From Prevotella sp. UBA2444 (lineage in GTDB: Bacteria > Bacteroidota > Bacteroidia > Bacteroidales > Bacteroidaceae): a stretch of 64,000 nt of DNA. The stretch covers positions 1 through 64,000 of the forward strand of contig DDQK01000026.1 of the NCBI GenBank assembly GCA_002342665.1. The letters run 5' to 3'. Shown in pieces: positions 50,993-59,788 of the stretch. Below the pieces are notes generated by a model. It saw only the letters and a list, made by a program, of their open reading frames with translations, had not been told where the DNA came from and ran no database searches. Each line of letters begins with the position of its first letter. Position 1 is the first letter of the stretch. Position numbers and translations under genes: made by a program.

Positions 50993-51319
50993 TTATTTCT
51001 TCGTAGCACCTGTTTCGGCATCTACCTGACTGGGTGAATTCCCCTTCACCTCACAGGCTTCGTACTTAATCTTCTTGAAACCTTCAATGATGTTTTGGAC
51101 ATTGGTCTTGTCGGCATCATATTCGATGACCACTGTCTTGTCATCAAGATTGGTCGTAATCGACTTGATGCCTTTCTCAAAGCGGATGTTGTCTTTGATC
51201 TTCTTCTCACAACCAGTGCAGTGCATCTCCGGATTGGTGGTAAGCACAACAGTCTTGATGTCCTTGGCGGTGCTCACGGCAGCCATAGCCAGAGCCATGA
51301 ATAATACTTTTGTTCTCAT
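50993..51319 (-). CDS. Exported HMA-domain heavy-metal-binding protein
   Basis: A 108-residue protein with a signal-like N-terminus (MRTKVLFMALAMAAVSTA) and a heavy-metal-associated domain with CxxC in NPEMHCTGCEKKIKDNI. It ends in a short polar tail. It binds copper or a similar soft metal by family rule. It lies between a TonB receptor and tcdA, so receptor and HMA protein may act together in metal traffic. ATG 51319 is chosen over an upstream extension. Confidence 0.88.
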   Translation of the reverse strand: MRTKVLFMALAMAAVSTAKDIKTVVLTTNPEMHCTGCEKKIKDNIRFEKGIKSITTNLDDKTVVIEYDADKTNVQNIIEGFKKIKYEACEVKGNSPSQVDAETGATKK

Positions 51320-51345
51320 AATGATCTTTACCTTATTATATATAT

Positions 51346-53331
51346 TTATATCTTGTTCCAATTAATTCGTGCGCCGATGTAGAATACGGCACCATGCACC
51401 GGACCATAGATCATGGTGGCATCATAGTTGGGTCCCCAAGGATTGTCGGCACTGATAATGGCATTCTTCTGCTTGAAGCCCGTCAGGTTCTCGCCTCCAG
51501 CATAGATGCTCCAGTGGCGGAAGAAGCGGGTTACCTGGGCACTCACCTGCTCGTAAGCCTTGAAGTGCTCGGGCATTAAAGTGGTGTCATGATTGTCGGG
51601 CAGGCGCCCACCACCATTCAGCTGCACGGTAGCATCAAACTGCCACTTGCCCAGTCCTGGGGCGAAGGATGCTGTGAGCAGACCCTTATAGCGGCTATTC
51701 ATGGGCTTCTGTCGCAGTTTGCCGTTGTATGTGGCCTTCACATCGTTCCATCGCCAGGCGGCGGTCACGTTCAGCTTCGGAAGTATCTCGTAGGTGGCGT
51801 CCACCTGAATGGTGTGAGAGTATGACTTTTCATGATCGTTCAGGCCATGCACCTCAATCATCCTTTCTGCCACATCGTAGTCGATGATGGCCTGCTGGTT
51901 GAAACGGGTGTAATAATACTCGGCATTCAGATCGAGTGTCCGCCCGCCAACGGGAATCTTCAGCTGGGTGCTGAGGCCGTAGTTCCAGGCGTTCTCCTGC
52001 CCGATATTCTCGTTGATGATCAGTTGGCGGCTACTGGCCAGCAGATAGCTGTTCTCTGCAAGGATATGGGGCGTGCGATAGCCTTTGCCCACAGAGCCGC
52101 GTAACGTAAGCCATTCGGTAGGTGAATACTTGACATGCATGCGAGGGGTGACATACGAGCCCCACAGCGAACTGTGATCCCAGCGCAGCCCACCCATCAC
52201 TGTGAACGTCTCACCTATCTTATAAGTATATTGGGCATATACGCCTGGCATTGTCTCGTCTGTGTCAGAATCATCACTCAAGTAGTCGTGGTTGAGGCTA
52301 AGACCGGTAGAGAGGTTGTGGTGCTCATCAAGATCGGTCTCGAACATCAGCGAAGCATAGCCGTTGCGCTGATCGGCATCGTAACGCTTGTGGCCATAGC
52401 TGCTCCTTTCATGATGAATAGAGCCACTCAGGATCAAGGCGATGTTCGTCATGAGTTCAGGGTTCAGGATGAGGGCGTTCTTGGCAAAAGCCTCGTAGCG
52501 CTCATTGGTGATGTCGATGAGATAAGGATTGTGGGCCGTGTGTCCATGAGCAATCTGTCCGCCCTCGCGATGCTCCTTCAGTCCCTTGATGGCGAGCTGA
52601 AACATATACGTGTCACTGATATAGGCCCATCGGCTCATGAGTGAGCCTTGTCGCATCTTGGGCATGTCGGCAAAGCCGTCGCCATTGTCATCATGGGCCT
52701 TATCCAGTATCTCGTAGTGGCCTAATAGCGCTGTACTCCACTTGTCCGACAGTTTGAGATTGGCTCCAAGATTTGCCTCAAGTTTCAGGTCGCTGTTAAA
52801 ATATAGATTTGCATCAGCCCATGGTGTGGCCTGGGGCTTCTTAAACTCCAGGTTGATCTGTCCCGTGATGCTCTCGTAACCGTTCTTTACCGATGAGGCA
52901 CCCTTCGACACCTGTATGCTCTGCATCCAGGGGCCGGGGATATAGCCGAGGGCATAGGGGGCTGCCAGTCCACGATAGTTTGGAATATTCTCGGTGAGCA
53001 TCTGAACATAAGTGCCCGAGAGTCCCAGCAACTTGATCTGCTGCGCACCTGTGGCAGCATCGGCATAGTTCACGTCTACCGATGGGTTGGTGGTGAAACT
53101 CTCACCAAGGTTACAGCAAGCGGCACGCAACAGTTCCTTCGAACTGATAAACTCCGTATTGCCAAGCCCACCGGTCTTCACCCTCCCTGACTTACGCGAC
53201 GATATCGTTACCTCACGGACAACCTTCCCGTCGAGTGTTTCGACATCCGACGAATCCTGCACTGCAGCGACCTGAGCGGAAGCGGCATTGCACAGAAATA
53301 GTAAAGCTAAGACAGCCAAGAATAGTTTCAC
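51346..53331 (-). CDS. TonB-dependent outer-membrane receptor, probably metal-related
   Basis: About 661 residues from the GTG at 53331. Signal peptide KLFLAVLALLFLCNAASA; the plug has LGESFTTNPSVDVNYADAA, IKLLGLSGTYVQMLTENIPN and KGASSVKNGYESITGQINLE; the barrel ends FYIGARINWNKI. It is not a SusC type. A His-rich loop (GGQIAHGHTAHNPY) and the adjacent HMA gene suggest a metal or metallophore substrate. The GTG start directly follows the TAACTTTG box (53337-53344), giving an almost leaderless transcript; an upstream ATG at 53370 would lie before the promoter. Confidence 0.88.
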   Translation of the reverse strand: MKLFLAVLALLFLCNAASAQVAAVQDSSDVETLDGKVVREVTISSRKSGRVKTGGLGNTEFISSKELLRAACCNLGESFTTNPSVDVNYADAATGAQQIKLLGLSGTYVQMLTENIPNYRGLAAPYALGYIPGPWMQSIQVSKGASSVKNGYESITGQINLEFKKPQATPWADANLYFNSDLKLEANLGANLKLSDKWSTALLGHYEILDKAHDDNGDGFADMPKMRQGSLMSRWAYISDTYMFQLAIKGLKEHREGGQIAHGHTAHNPYLIDITNERYEAFAKNALILNPELMTNIALILSGSIHHERSSYGHKRYDADQRNGYASLMFETDLDEHHNLSTGLSLNHDYLSDDSDTDETMPGVYAQYTYKIGETFTVMGGLRWDHSSLWGSYVTPRMHVKYSPTEWLTLRGSVGKGYRTPHILAENSYLLASSRQLIINENIGQENAWNYGLSTQLKIPVGGRTLDLNAEYYYTRFNQQAIIDYDVAERMIEVHGLNDHEKSYSHTIQVDATYEILPKLNVTAAWRWNDVKATYNGKLRQKPMNSRYKGLLTASFAPGLGKWQFDATVQLNGGGRLPDNHDTTLMPEHFKAYEQVSAQVTRFFRHWSIYAGGENLTGFKQKNAIISADNPWGPNYDATMIYGPVHGAVFYIGARINWNKI

Positions 53332-53336
53332 GGCTG

Positions 53337-53344
53337 CAAAGTTA
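53337..53344 (-). promoter_or_regulatory. Minus-7 box of the TonB receptor operon
   Basis: TAACTTTG on the minus strand, 5 bp before the GTG start at 53331. Confidence 0.6.
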
Positions 53345-53430
53345 CGACTAATTATAAAACTTACCGCCAATTATATACATTTTTTTGCAAAATACTCTTA
53401 TATTGGTATTCCCGTTTCGCGATTTGTTTG

Positions 53431-53438
53431 TATCTTTG
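53431..53438 (+). promoter_or_regulatory. Minus-7 box of a possible small RNA
   Basis: TATCTTTG facing right, in the 150-bp gap between the TonB and cysS genes. There is no open frame downstream before the terminator. Confidence 0.45.
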
Positions 53439-53443
53439 CACCC

Positions 53444-53517
53444 GTTAAGGATGGTAGATCACGACCTAAGCAACTAAGAAAATCCCCGCTCTCTACCAAG
53501 CGGGGATTATCTTTTTC
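53444..53517 (+). ncRNA. Candidate ~75-nt small RNA
   Basis: A rightward promoter box at 53431-53438 is followed after about 45 nt by a perfect hairpin, AATCCCCGCT/AGCGGGGATT (53481-53508), and a T-run. The transcript would be convergent with cysS and not coding. No known RNA family is recognised. Confidence 0.35.
53481..53517. terminator. Bidirectional terminator next to cysS
   Basis: Ten-base perfect stem with an 8-base loop. T-rich sequence follows on the plus strand and a weaker TTTTC on the minus strand, where it would end the cysS transcript. Confidence 0.8.
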
Positions 53518-53518
53518 A

Positions 53519-55012
53519 CTATTTGTTCAGTTTCCAGGTGACACCGTCCTTGGTGTCCTTCACCTCGAAGCCGGCTTCCTTCAGCTCGTCGCGGATCTTG
53601 TCGCAGGTAGCCCAGTCTTTCTCGGCACGAGCCTTCGCACGCAGCTCCAGCACCATGTCCACCACCTTGCCATAGGCCTCCTCGCGGGCATCACTGCTAT
53701 TGCCTTTCTCGGCCTTCAGGCCAAGGATGTCGAAGGTGAAGAGATGCATGGTCTCCTTCAGTTTTTTCAGGCAGTCGGCGCAGATAGTGGCCTTGTGGTC
53801 AATGAGCTTATTCACGACGGTGCAGGCCTCGAAGAGGTGACTGATCACCTGCGGGGTGGCAAAGTCGTCGTTCATCGCATCATAGCACTTCTGGCGCAGG
53901 CTCTTCACCACCATCTCGGTCTCAGCATCGCATTTGTCACCGGCCTGAATGCGCTCCAGGTCACTGATGGCATTCAGCAGTTTGTCGAGTCCTTTCTCGG
54001 CAGCCTCAAGGGCCTCGTTCGAGAAATCAACCGTGCCACGGTAATGGGCAGAGAGGATGAAGAATCGGATGGTCATCGGCGAATAGGCCTTCTCGAGCAG
54101 TTTGTGGTTGCCCGTGAAGAACTGCTCCAAGGTGATAAAGTTGCCCAGCGACTTGCCCATCTTCTGTCCGCCGATGGTAATCATATTGTTGTGCATCCAG
54201 TACTTCACGGCCTGATGCCCCATCGAGCCGAAAGCCTGAGCTATTTCACATTCGTGGTGGGGGAACACCAGGTCCATGCCGCCTCCGTGGATGTCGAACT
54301 CCTCGCCCAGGTACTTGCGCCCCATGGCCGTGCACTCACAGTGCCAGCCAGGGAATCCGTCGCTCCAGGGCGACGGCCAGCGCATGATGTGTTCGGGCTG
54401 TGCCTTCTTCCACAAGGCGAAGTCGGCCTGGTTGCGCTTCTCACCCACACCGTCGAGATTGTCGCGGCTGGCATCCTTAATGTTCTCCAGACTGCGACCT
54501 GAGAGGATGCCGTAGTGATACTTCTTGTTGTAGGCCTCAATATCAAAATAGATCGAGCCGTTCGACTCGTAGGCGAAGCCATTGTCGAGGATCTGCTGCA
54601 CCAGTTGCTGCTGCTCGATGATATGGCCTGTGGCATGGGGCTCTATCGACGGGCGTTCGCAGCCCAGGGCATCCATCGCCTGGTGGTAGCGGTTGGTGTA
54701 GTACTGCGCAATCTCCATCGGCTCGAGCTGTTCCAGTCGTGCCTTCTTGGCTATCTTGTCCTCACCCTCGTCGGCATCATGCTCCAGATGGCCCACGTCG
54801 GTGATGTTACGCACATATCTTACCTTATATCCCAGATGCTTCAGGTAGCGAAACACCAGGTCGAAGGTGATGGCGGGACGGGCATGGCCCAGATGGGGGT
54901 CACCATAGACCGTCGGGCCGCAGACATACATGCCCACATTAGGGGCATGAAGAGGTTCGAAACGCTCCTTCTGTCGTGTCAGTGTATTGTAAATGACTAG
55001 TCTTGATTCCAT
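53519..55012 (-). CDS. cysS: Cysteinyl-tRNA synthetase
   Basis: A 497-residue class I synthetase. It has the HIGH-like motif [15 protein letters not shown], zinc ligands around [18 protein letters not shown] and [10 protein letters not shown], and KMSKS-like [12 protein letters not shown]. Full length for the family. It is monocistronic, from a TAACTTTG box at 55033-55040 to the terminator at 53481-53517. No ATACC-N8-GGTAT site precedes it. Confidence 0.97.
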   Translation of the reverse strand: MESRLVIYNTLTRQKERFEPLHAPNVGMYVCGPTVYGDPHLGHARPAITFDLVFRYLKHLGYKVRYVRNITDVGHLEHDADEGEDKIAKKARLEQLEPMEIAQYYTNRYHQAMDALGCERPSIEPHATGHIIEQQQLVQQILDNGFAYESNGSIYFDIEAYNKKYHYGILSGRSLENIKDASRDNLDGVGEKRNQADFALWKKAQPEHIMRWPSPWSDGFPGWHCECTAMGRKYLGEEFDIHGGGMDLVFPHHECEIAQAFGSMGHQAVKYWMHNNMITIGGQKMGKSLGNFITLEQFFTGNHKLLEKAYSPMTIRFFILSAHYRGTVDFSNEALEAAEKGLDKLLNAISDLERIQAGDKCDAETEMVVKSLRQKCYDAMNDDFATPQVISHLFEACTVVNKLIDHKATICADCLKKLKETMHLFTFDILGLKAEKGNSSDAREEAYGKVVDMVLELRAKARAEKDWATCDKIRDELKEAGFEVKDTKDGVTWKLNK

Positions 55013-55032
55013 ATTCTAAACGTTTAGCGGTG

Positions 55033-55040
55033 CAAAGTTA
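55033..55040 (-). promoter_or_regulatory. Minus-7 box of cysS
   Basis: TAACTTTG on the minus strand, 20 bp before the ATG at 55012. Confidence 0.55.
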
Positions 55041-55090
55041 AATAATAAAAATGAGAAAACGAAAGAATGAAAGCATAAAATAACTATAAG

Positions 55091-56776
55091 CTATGAATTA
55101 TGCATTATATACAAGTCGGCCTCGAAGTGATCTTCATCCTCACAGTCGAGCCAGCCTGTCATCATGCTTCTGGTGTCGGGATCGCAGAATGTCGCCTGCT
55201 GCACCATCCGGATGATTGCTTCGTCGCGCCGTGGCAAGATGTAGAAAGAGGTCTCGCCGTGATAGTGGTTACGGATGGCTATCTCGCCCGTCACAATATT
55301 GGGTAGGGTGTAGACGAATAGCGACGGACTGGGATAATAGTTGTCGGCATCACGTATCGATTCCAGATAGGCCCTGTCGGCATGTATCGACGAGGAGTGG
55401 TTGAAGAGGACAACGGCACGGCCGTCGCATTCCACAAATCGTTCCTTGCCTTCGCTCGCCAGCAACAGTTCCGAGGCCACAAACCCCAGGCGGCTCAGCA
55501 GGTCCATCTTGTAGAAGCGGGGATAGTCACCGATGTATCGTTTGTAGAGATTGGTCAGCAGGGCCTTGCCCGTGCCTTCGCACTCTATTCGCTTGCCATC
55601 CACGGTGACCTCTGTAGGCGAGATTTGCACGCGATGTTGATCACGGGGACGGTTCTCCTGATCAATCGCTTCGCGAACGAGATCAGGAGAACCGTCCCCG
55701 TGATCAACGTGATCAACGAGCAGTGCAGCATTACCCCCGCCAAAGCCGGAAATCAACTTCACAAAGGCGGTCTTGTCAGTCGACTGATGACTGGCACTCA
55801 CCCGTACATTTCCCGATACACCCAGTTCCTCAAAGCCCTTGGTTCCGAGAATGATATGATCGTCGAGGGCTCTCATCGTCAGTACTGTCTCCAGTATCCC
55901 GGCAGCACCCAATGTGTGACCATAGTAGCCCTTCAGACTGTTCACTGGCACATCGCCGAGCTCTGCTTTCGTGATGGCCACCGACTCCATCTGATCCATA
56001 AACATCGTCGCCGTACCATGGGCATTAACCATCGCCAGATTGTCGGCATCCATGTCTCCGAGTGCAACTTTCAAGGCCCGTGTGGCCCCTTCAGCCGTTC
56101 TCGAAGGGGCACTGATGTCGTAGCCGTCATTACGGATGACACCTGTGCCGATGGCCCAGGGATTCGTCTGTCCCATGGGATCCTTGGAGAGGACTATCGT
56201 GGCAGCAGCCTCGCCGAGGTTCATGCCTGTACGCTCCATATCGAAGGGGCGGCAGGGGGCAGGCGAGACTGCCTTCAGCGACTCGAAGCCTGAGGTGATG
56301 AAGGGACACAGCACATCAGCCCCACAGACCACAGCCAGGTCGTAAGCGCCAGTCGCCATCAGCCGGGAGGCGAGGATGATGGCCGAAAGTCCAGAGATAC
56401 AGGCATTGCAGACCACAATGGGCGCAGTCGATACCCCCAGACGGTCGGCTATCCGCTGCGCACTCTCACCGGGACAAAGCATGGACGGCTCTGCGTCTGC
56501 GCTACCCAACAGCCCGACATTAGCCTTGGTGGTGCTGAGGATGAACACCAGCCGACGACTGCCGAGGTCTATCGGCAGGTCGTGCGTCGCCTCTCTTACC
56601 GACCTCACCACCAGCGACTCGAAACAGTCATAGGGACGGGCATCTGGACTTTGGAACCTGTCTCCACGACCATCTCCAAAGTTCAGAGCAGAACCACCAG
56701 ACACGACGGCCTGATAGTTCTGCTCAGTGGTTTCGCCCAAGGGCGAGAGGATATTATCTGCTACCTTATAAATCAC
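55091..56776 (-). CDS. Beta-ketoacyl synthase-like protein with C-terminal extra domain
   Basis: A 561-residue protein. Residues ~1-350 form a thiolase-fold ketosynthase with an intact triad: Cys in VVCNACISGLSAI, His in VNAHGTATMFMDQME, and His in SLKGYYGHTLGAAG. Residues ~400-561 look like the helical, truncated KS-like domain found with aryl-polyene or flexirubin-type clusters (FNHSSSIHADRAYLESI). The linker between them is encoded by a 73-bp perfect palindrome (55636-55708). It overlaps the CoA-transferase gene upstream by 4 bp. No other lipid or polyketide genes are near, so the pathway is unclear. Confidence 0.8.
   Translation of the reverse strand: MIYKVADNILSPLGETTEQNYQAVVSGGSALNFGDGRGDRFQSPDARPYDCFESLVVRSVREATHDLPIDLGSRRLVFILSTTKANVGLLGSADAEPSMLCPGESAQRIADRLGVSTAPIVVCNACISGLSAIILASRLMATGAYDLAVVCGADVLCPFITSGFESLKAVSPAPCRPFDMERTGMNLGEAAATIVLSKDPMGQTNPWAIGTGVIRNDGYDISAPSRTAEGATRALKVALGDMDADNLAMVNAHGTATMFMDQMESVAITKAELGDVPVNSLKGYYGHTLGAAGILETVLTMRALDDHIILGTKGFEELGVSGNVRVSASHQSTDKTAFVKLISGFGGGNAALLVDHVDHGDGSPDLVREAIDQENRPRDQHRVQISPTEVTVDGKRIECEGTGKALLTNLYKRYIGDYPRFYKMDLLSRLGFVASELLLASEGKERFVECDGRAVVLFNHSSSIHADRAYLESIRDADNYYPSPSLFVYTLPNIVTGEIAIRNHYHGETSFYILPRRDEAIIRMVQQATFCDPDTRSMMTGWLDCEDEDHFEADLYIMHNS
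55636..55708. repeat. REP-type palindrome inserted in frame
   Basis: Two 28-base perfect arms (55636-55663 and 55681-55708) built around GGGGACGGTTCTC flank a 17-base loop that is itself partly self-complementary (TTCGCGAA). The GGGACGGTTC core is, from memory, typical of dispersed REP elements moved by REP-associated Y1 transposases. It keeps the ketosynthase frame open and lies between its two domains. Confidence 0.75.
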
Positions 56777-58281
56777 TTCTTCACGTACTCCGAGAAGTCG
56801 GTCAGACGCATGTCACCCTTGCGAGCCAGCGTGTCGTGCATGGCGAAGGCAGCCGTCAGGCAGTGACGGGTATGTCCACCTGTGCCCAGCTTCAGATAGT
56901 CCCAAAGCAACTGCTTGTAGTCGGGGTGGGCACAGTTCTCAATGATGGTCTGAGCACGCTGCATGGGGCTCTTGCCGCGCAGGTCGGCGATACCCTGTTC
57001 GGTGACGATGATGTTCACGTCGTGCTCCGAAGAGTCCTGGTGGGTTACGAAAGGAACGACCGACGAGATCAGGCCACCCTTGGCCACTGAGGGACAAGTA
57101 AATATAGAGAGGTATGCATTGCGGATGAAGTCGCCTGAGCCTCCGATACCGTTCATCATCTTCGTACCGCTGATATGGGTAGAGTTGGCGTTGCCATAGA
57201 TATCCACCTCGATGGCAGTGTTGATGGCAATCACGCCGAGACGACGGATGATGGCCGGATGGTTCGATATCTCACTCTGACGCAGCGTCAGGTGATTCTT
57301 CATATAGTCCATGTTGTCGTACACCTGCATCAGACATTCGTTGGATACAGTCAGAGAACAGGCCGAGGCATCCTTCACACGACCTGTGAGCATCATGTCG
57401 ATCACGGCGTTCTGGATTACCTCGGTATAGATGTTGAAGTCAGGCACGTGCTTGTCGGCACCCAGAGCACCGAGGATGGCGTTGGCCGTAGAGCCCACAC
57501 CGCTCTGCAGGGGCAGGAACTCCTTGGGGATGCGACCCTTGTGGAGCTCGTCGACGAGGAACTCAGCCGTCAGGTAGCCGATCTTCTCGGTCACGGGGTC
57601 ACTGTCCTTGAAGGCACGGGCCTCGTCGGGGATATTGCACTCCACGACGCCCACCACCTTTTCCTTCGGAATCGACACGTAGGGCACACCGATTCGGTCG
57701 CTGACGTTGAAGATGGGAATAGGCTTGCGATAAGGGGGGTCGGCAGGCTCATACACGTCGTGGATGAACTTGGCGTTGGGGCTGTGGAACGAGTTGAGCT
57801 CCAGAATGACCTTCTTGGCCAGACGGGCTGCTGTGGGCGAGATGCCGCCGGCGGCGGTCAGGTAGACATGATAGTCGTTGCCCACCTCCTCAATGTCGCA
57901 CACCTCGAGGATGGCCCAGTCGAGGTCGCCGTAGAAACCATAGCGCAGCTCCTGTGCCATGTGGCTCAGGTGCAGGTCGTTGTAGGGAATCTCCCCTGCG
58001 TTGACATGCTTGCGGAAGTCGGGGTTGGTGGTGTAGGGGGCACGGTACTTGATGGCCTGGGCGTTGGCCAGGTCGCCGTCGGTAGACTGTCCGGTGGAAG
58101 CACCGGTGAAGATGGCCACCTTGAACTCACGGCCAGCCTCATGCTCAGCCACGGCCAGCTTGGCAAGTTCCTTGGTCGTTGCCTTAGCCACACCGGCGGG
58201 TGTAAAACCACTCATGGCGATCTGATCGCCATTCTTAATCAATGCTGCAGCCTCTGCAGCGGTCATACGTGTATAAGCCAT
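56773..58281 (-). CDS. Acetyl-CoA hydrolase/succinate CoA-transferase family protein
   Basis: A 502-residue class I CoA-transferase: ALIKNGDQIAMSGFTPAGV, IFTGASTGQSTDGDLA, LPLQSGVGSTANAILG and the catalytic Glu region NIIVTEQGIADLRGKSP. Such enzymes exchange CoA among acetate, propionate and succinate, which suits a propionate- and succinate-producing Bacteroidota. ATG 58281 is chosen because the TAATTTTG box (58311-58318) lies before it. It is first of two genes with the KS-like gene. Confidence 0.93.
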   Translation of the reverse strand: MAYTRMTAAEAAALIKNGDQIAMSGFTPAGVAKATTKELAKLAVAEHEAGREFKVAIFTGASTGQSTDGDLANAQAIKYRAPYTTNPDFRKHVNAGEIPYNDLHLSHMAQELRYGFYGDLDWAILEVCDIEEVGNDYHVYLTAAGGISPTAARLAKKVILELNSFHSPNAKFIHDVYEPADPPYRKPIPIFNVSDRIGVPYVSIPKEKVVGVVECNIPDEARAFKDSDPVTEKIGYLTAEFLVDELHKGRIPKEFLPLQSGVGSTANAILGALGADKHVPDFNIYTEVIQNAVIDMMLTGRVKDASACSLTVSNECLMQVYDNMDYMKNHLTLRQSEISNHPAIIRRLGVIAINTAIEVDIYGNANSTHISGTKMMNGIGGSGDFIRNAYLSIFTCPSVAKGGLISSVVPFVTHQDSSEHDVNIIVTEQGIADLRGKSPMQRAQTIIENCAHPDYKQLLWDYLKLGTGGHTRHCLTAAFAMHDTLARKGDMRLTDFSEYVKK

Positions 58282-58310
58282 AATCTGATGTAAATTTGCA
58301 AATTTGCCTG

Positions 58311-58318
58311 CAAAATTA
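58311..58318 (-). promoter_or_regulatory. Minus-7 box of the CoA-transferase gene
   Basis: TAATTTTG on the minus strand, 29 bp before the ATG at 58281. Confidence 0.5.
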
Positions 58319-58356
58319 CATCTTTTCACTCAAACAACCAAACAAATTATGAATTA

Positions 58357-59004
58357 TTATAAGTATTCCATCAGCACGTCCCAGACGGCGATGATATGAC
58401 AGACAGAGCCTGCCAGCACGAAGAAATGGAACACGGAGTGCATATACTTCTTCTTGTTCAGGGAATAGAAGACGGCTCCCGTGATGTAGCAGACACCCTC
58501 AGCGATAATCCAGATGACCGCTGCCGTCGACACTGAGTCGATCAGCGGCTTGAAGGCCACCAGCACCGACAGACCCATGCCCACGAAACAGAATGTCTCA
58601 AGGTTGGAATGTTCCTTCAGACGGATGAAGCTCACGATAGTGCCTGCTATGGCACAAGTCCAGACAAACGTGAAGAGACTCCAGCCCCAGTAGCCCTGCT
58701 CCCGGAGTGCCACCAGCGTCAGCGGCGAGTAGGAACCCGCGATGTGCCAGTAGATGGCTGCATGGTCCCAGCGGCGCAAGCGCTCCTTCCACTTCGAGTG
58801 ATGCTTCATCGAATGATACAGCGTAGAGGCAGCATACGAGCCCAGCATGCCGAAGAGATAGAGTATCACCCCCACCCTCGCCCAGTCGTTGTCGCTGCGG
58901 AAACACCACACGAGGAAGATGATGCCGAACACCACCCCCATCAGAATGCCTCCACCATGGGATGCCGCATTCCAAATCTCCTCGCGCTTCGTATAGCGTA
59001 TCAT
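58357..59004 (-). CDS. Hemolysin III/PAQR family membrane protein
   Basis: A 215-residue protein with seven hydrophobic segments. Family motifs are EIWNAASHGGGILMGV, the metal-binding AASTLYHSMKHH and WDHAAIYWHIAGSYSPL, and the C-terminal MHSVFHFFVLAGSVCHIIAV with its two His residues. The members are membrane hydrolase-like proteins of uncertain role. It is monocistronic, with a TACTTTTG box at 59031-59038. Confidence 0.93.
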   Translation of the reverse strand: MIRYTKREEIWNAASHGGGILMGVVFGIIFLVWCFRSDNDWARVGVILYLFGMLGSYAASTLYHSMKHHSKWKERLRRWDHAAIYWHIAGSYSPLTLVALREQGYWGWSLFTFVWTCAIAGTIVSFIRLKEHSNLETFCFVGMGLSVLVAFKPLIDSVSTAAVIWIIAEGVCYITGAVFYSLNKKKYMHSVFHFFVLAGSVCHIIAVWDVLMEYL

Positions 59005-59030
59005 CGCTCAATGTTCAATGGTTGACCCGA

Positions 59031-59038
59031 CAAAAGTA
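59031..59038 (-). promoter_or_regulatory. Minus-7 box of the hemolysin III gene
   Basis: TACTTTTG on the minus strand, 26 bp before the ATG at 59004. Confidence 0.5.
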
Positions 59039-59101
59039 CTGCTTTTTGGCCAAATACCAAAAGTTTCGTCCGAAAAATTACCGAATCTCAATAATTCTTC
59101 C

Positions 59102-59109
59102 TAACTTTG
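59102..59109 (+). promoter_or_regulatory. Minus-7 box of the lipocalin-like gene
   Basis: TAACTTTG, 43 bp before the ATG at 59153. Confidence 0.55.
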
Positions 59110-59152
59110 CCCCCACTTTCGGAGCATTAACAATAAAAAGAAGATAAGGAAC

Positions 59153-59635
59153 ATGAAGAAAATCATTCTTGCCGCCCTCGTGGCTATTGGCATCACGGCC
59201 TGCAACCAAAAGGGCCAGAACACAGAAGACAAGACGGCCCAGTGGAAGGAGGGCGTCGTCGGACAATGGGTCTACAAGACTGCTGCAGGCAACAATCCTG
59301 AAGACATGCACTATCAGATAACGCTCGACATCAAGGCCGACGGCCACATGACCGAGACGGAACACTACACCCAGGCGGCTACTGCCGACAAGCCTGCCAT
59401 CGATACCGACGGCAATATCTTCAACGGCACATGGGAGCTCCACGGCGACTCCCTCGTGAAGGACGGCCAGATGTCTGTCCTCGTGGGAAAGGAGATCCGC
59501 CCTGAGGCAGAACAGGTGCGCACCGACCGCAAGGTGAACGGCTTCACCCGCCTCGTTGACGTCAAGCCCGACTCACTCGTCACCGTCGACATGAGCGGCC
59601 ACACCATCGTCTTCGTCAAGAAACAGGCCGAATAG
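59153..59635 (+). CDS. Lipocalin-like lipoprotein
   Basis: A 160-residue lipoprotein with lipobox GITAC at residues ~13-17. The mature part is a compact beta-rich domain (VVGQWVYKTA, HYQITLDIKADGHMTETEHY, NGTWELHGDSLVKDG, LVTVDMSGHTIVFVKK), like the lipocalin-like or DUF-type small lipoproteins of Bacteroides. The ligand is unknown. It has its own promoter. About 150 bp follow in which I see no convincing gene. Confidence 0.75.
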   Translation: MKKIILAALVAIGITACNQKGQNTEDKTAQWKEGVVGQWVYKTAAGNNPEDMHYQITLDIKADGHMTETEHYTQAATADKPAIDTDGNIFNGTWELHGDSLVKDGQMSVLVGKEIRPEAEQVRTDRKVNGFTRLVDVKPDSLVTVDMSGHTIVFVKKQAE

Positions 59636-59788
59636 CCCGCGCAGTCGAGACTTTCATGGAGAACAAGATCCTGATAAAGGCGTTTCAACAGGTCGGCATC
59701 GACTTTGCGATGATAGTCAAGCAGGAGGCACTGCTCTGCTTCAGCCGTCATCAAATATGAAATCGAGCCGACGTGTCCGATGGAGGAA

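Noticed and set aside
53288..54502. Long rightward open frame (404 codons) opposite cysS
   Set aside because: Antisense shadow of a clear cysteinyl-tRNA synthetase gene; no promoter, no family match.
57175..58293. 372-codon rightward frame opposite the CoA-transferase
   Set aside because: GC-rich antisense shadow with Val/His/Gly-heavy composition.
59640..59788. Small leftward frame after the AAA+ gene (start near 59751)
   Set aside because: It runs through the lipocalin-like gene in antisense, with no clear ribosome site or family; not enough support.
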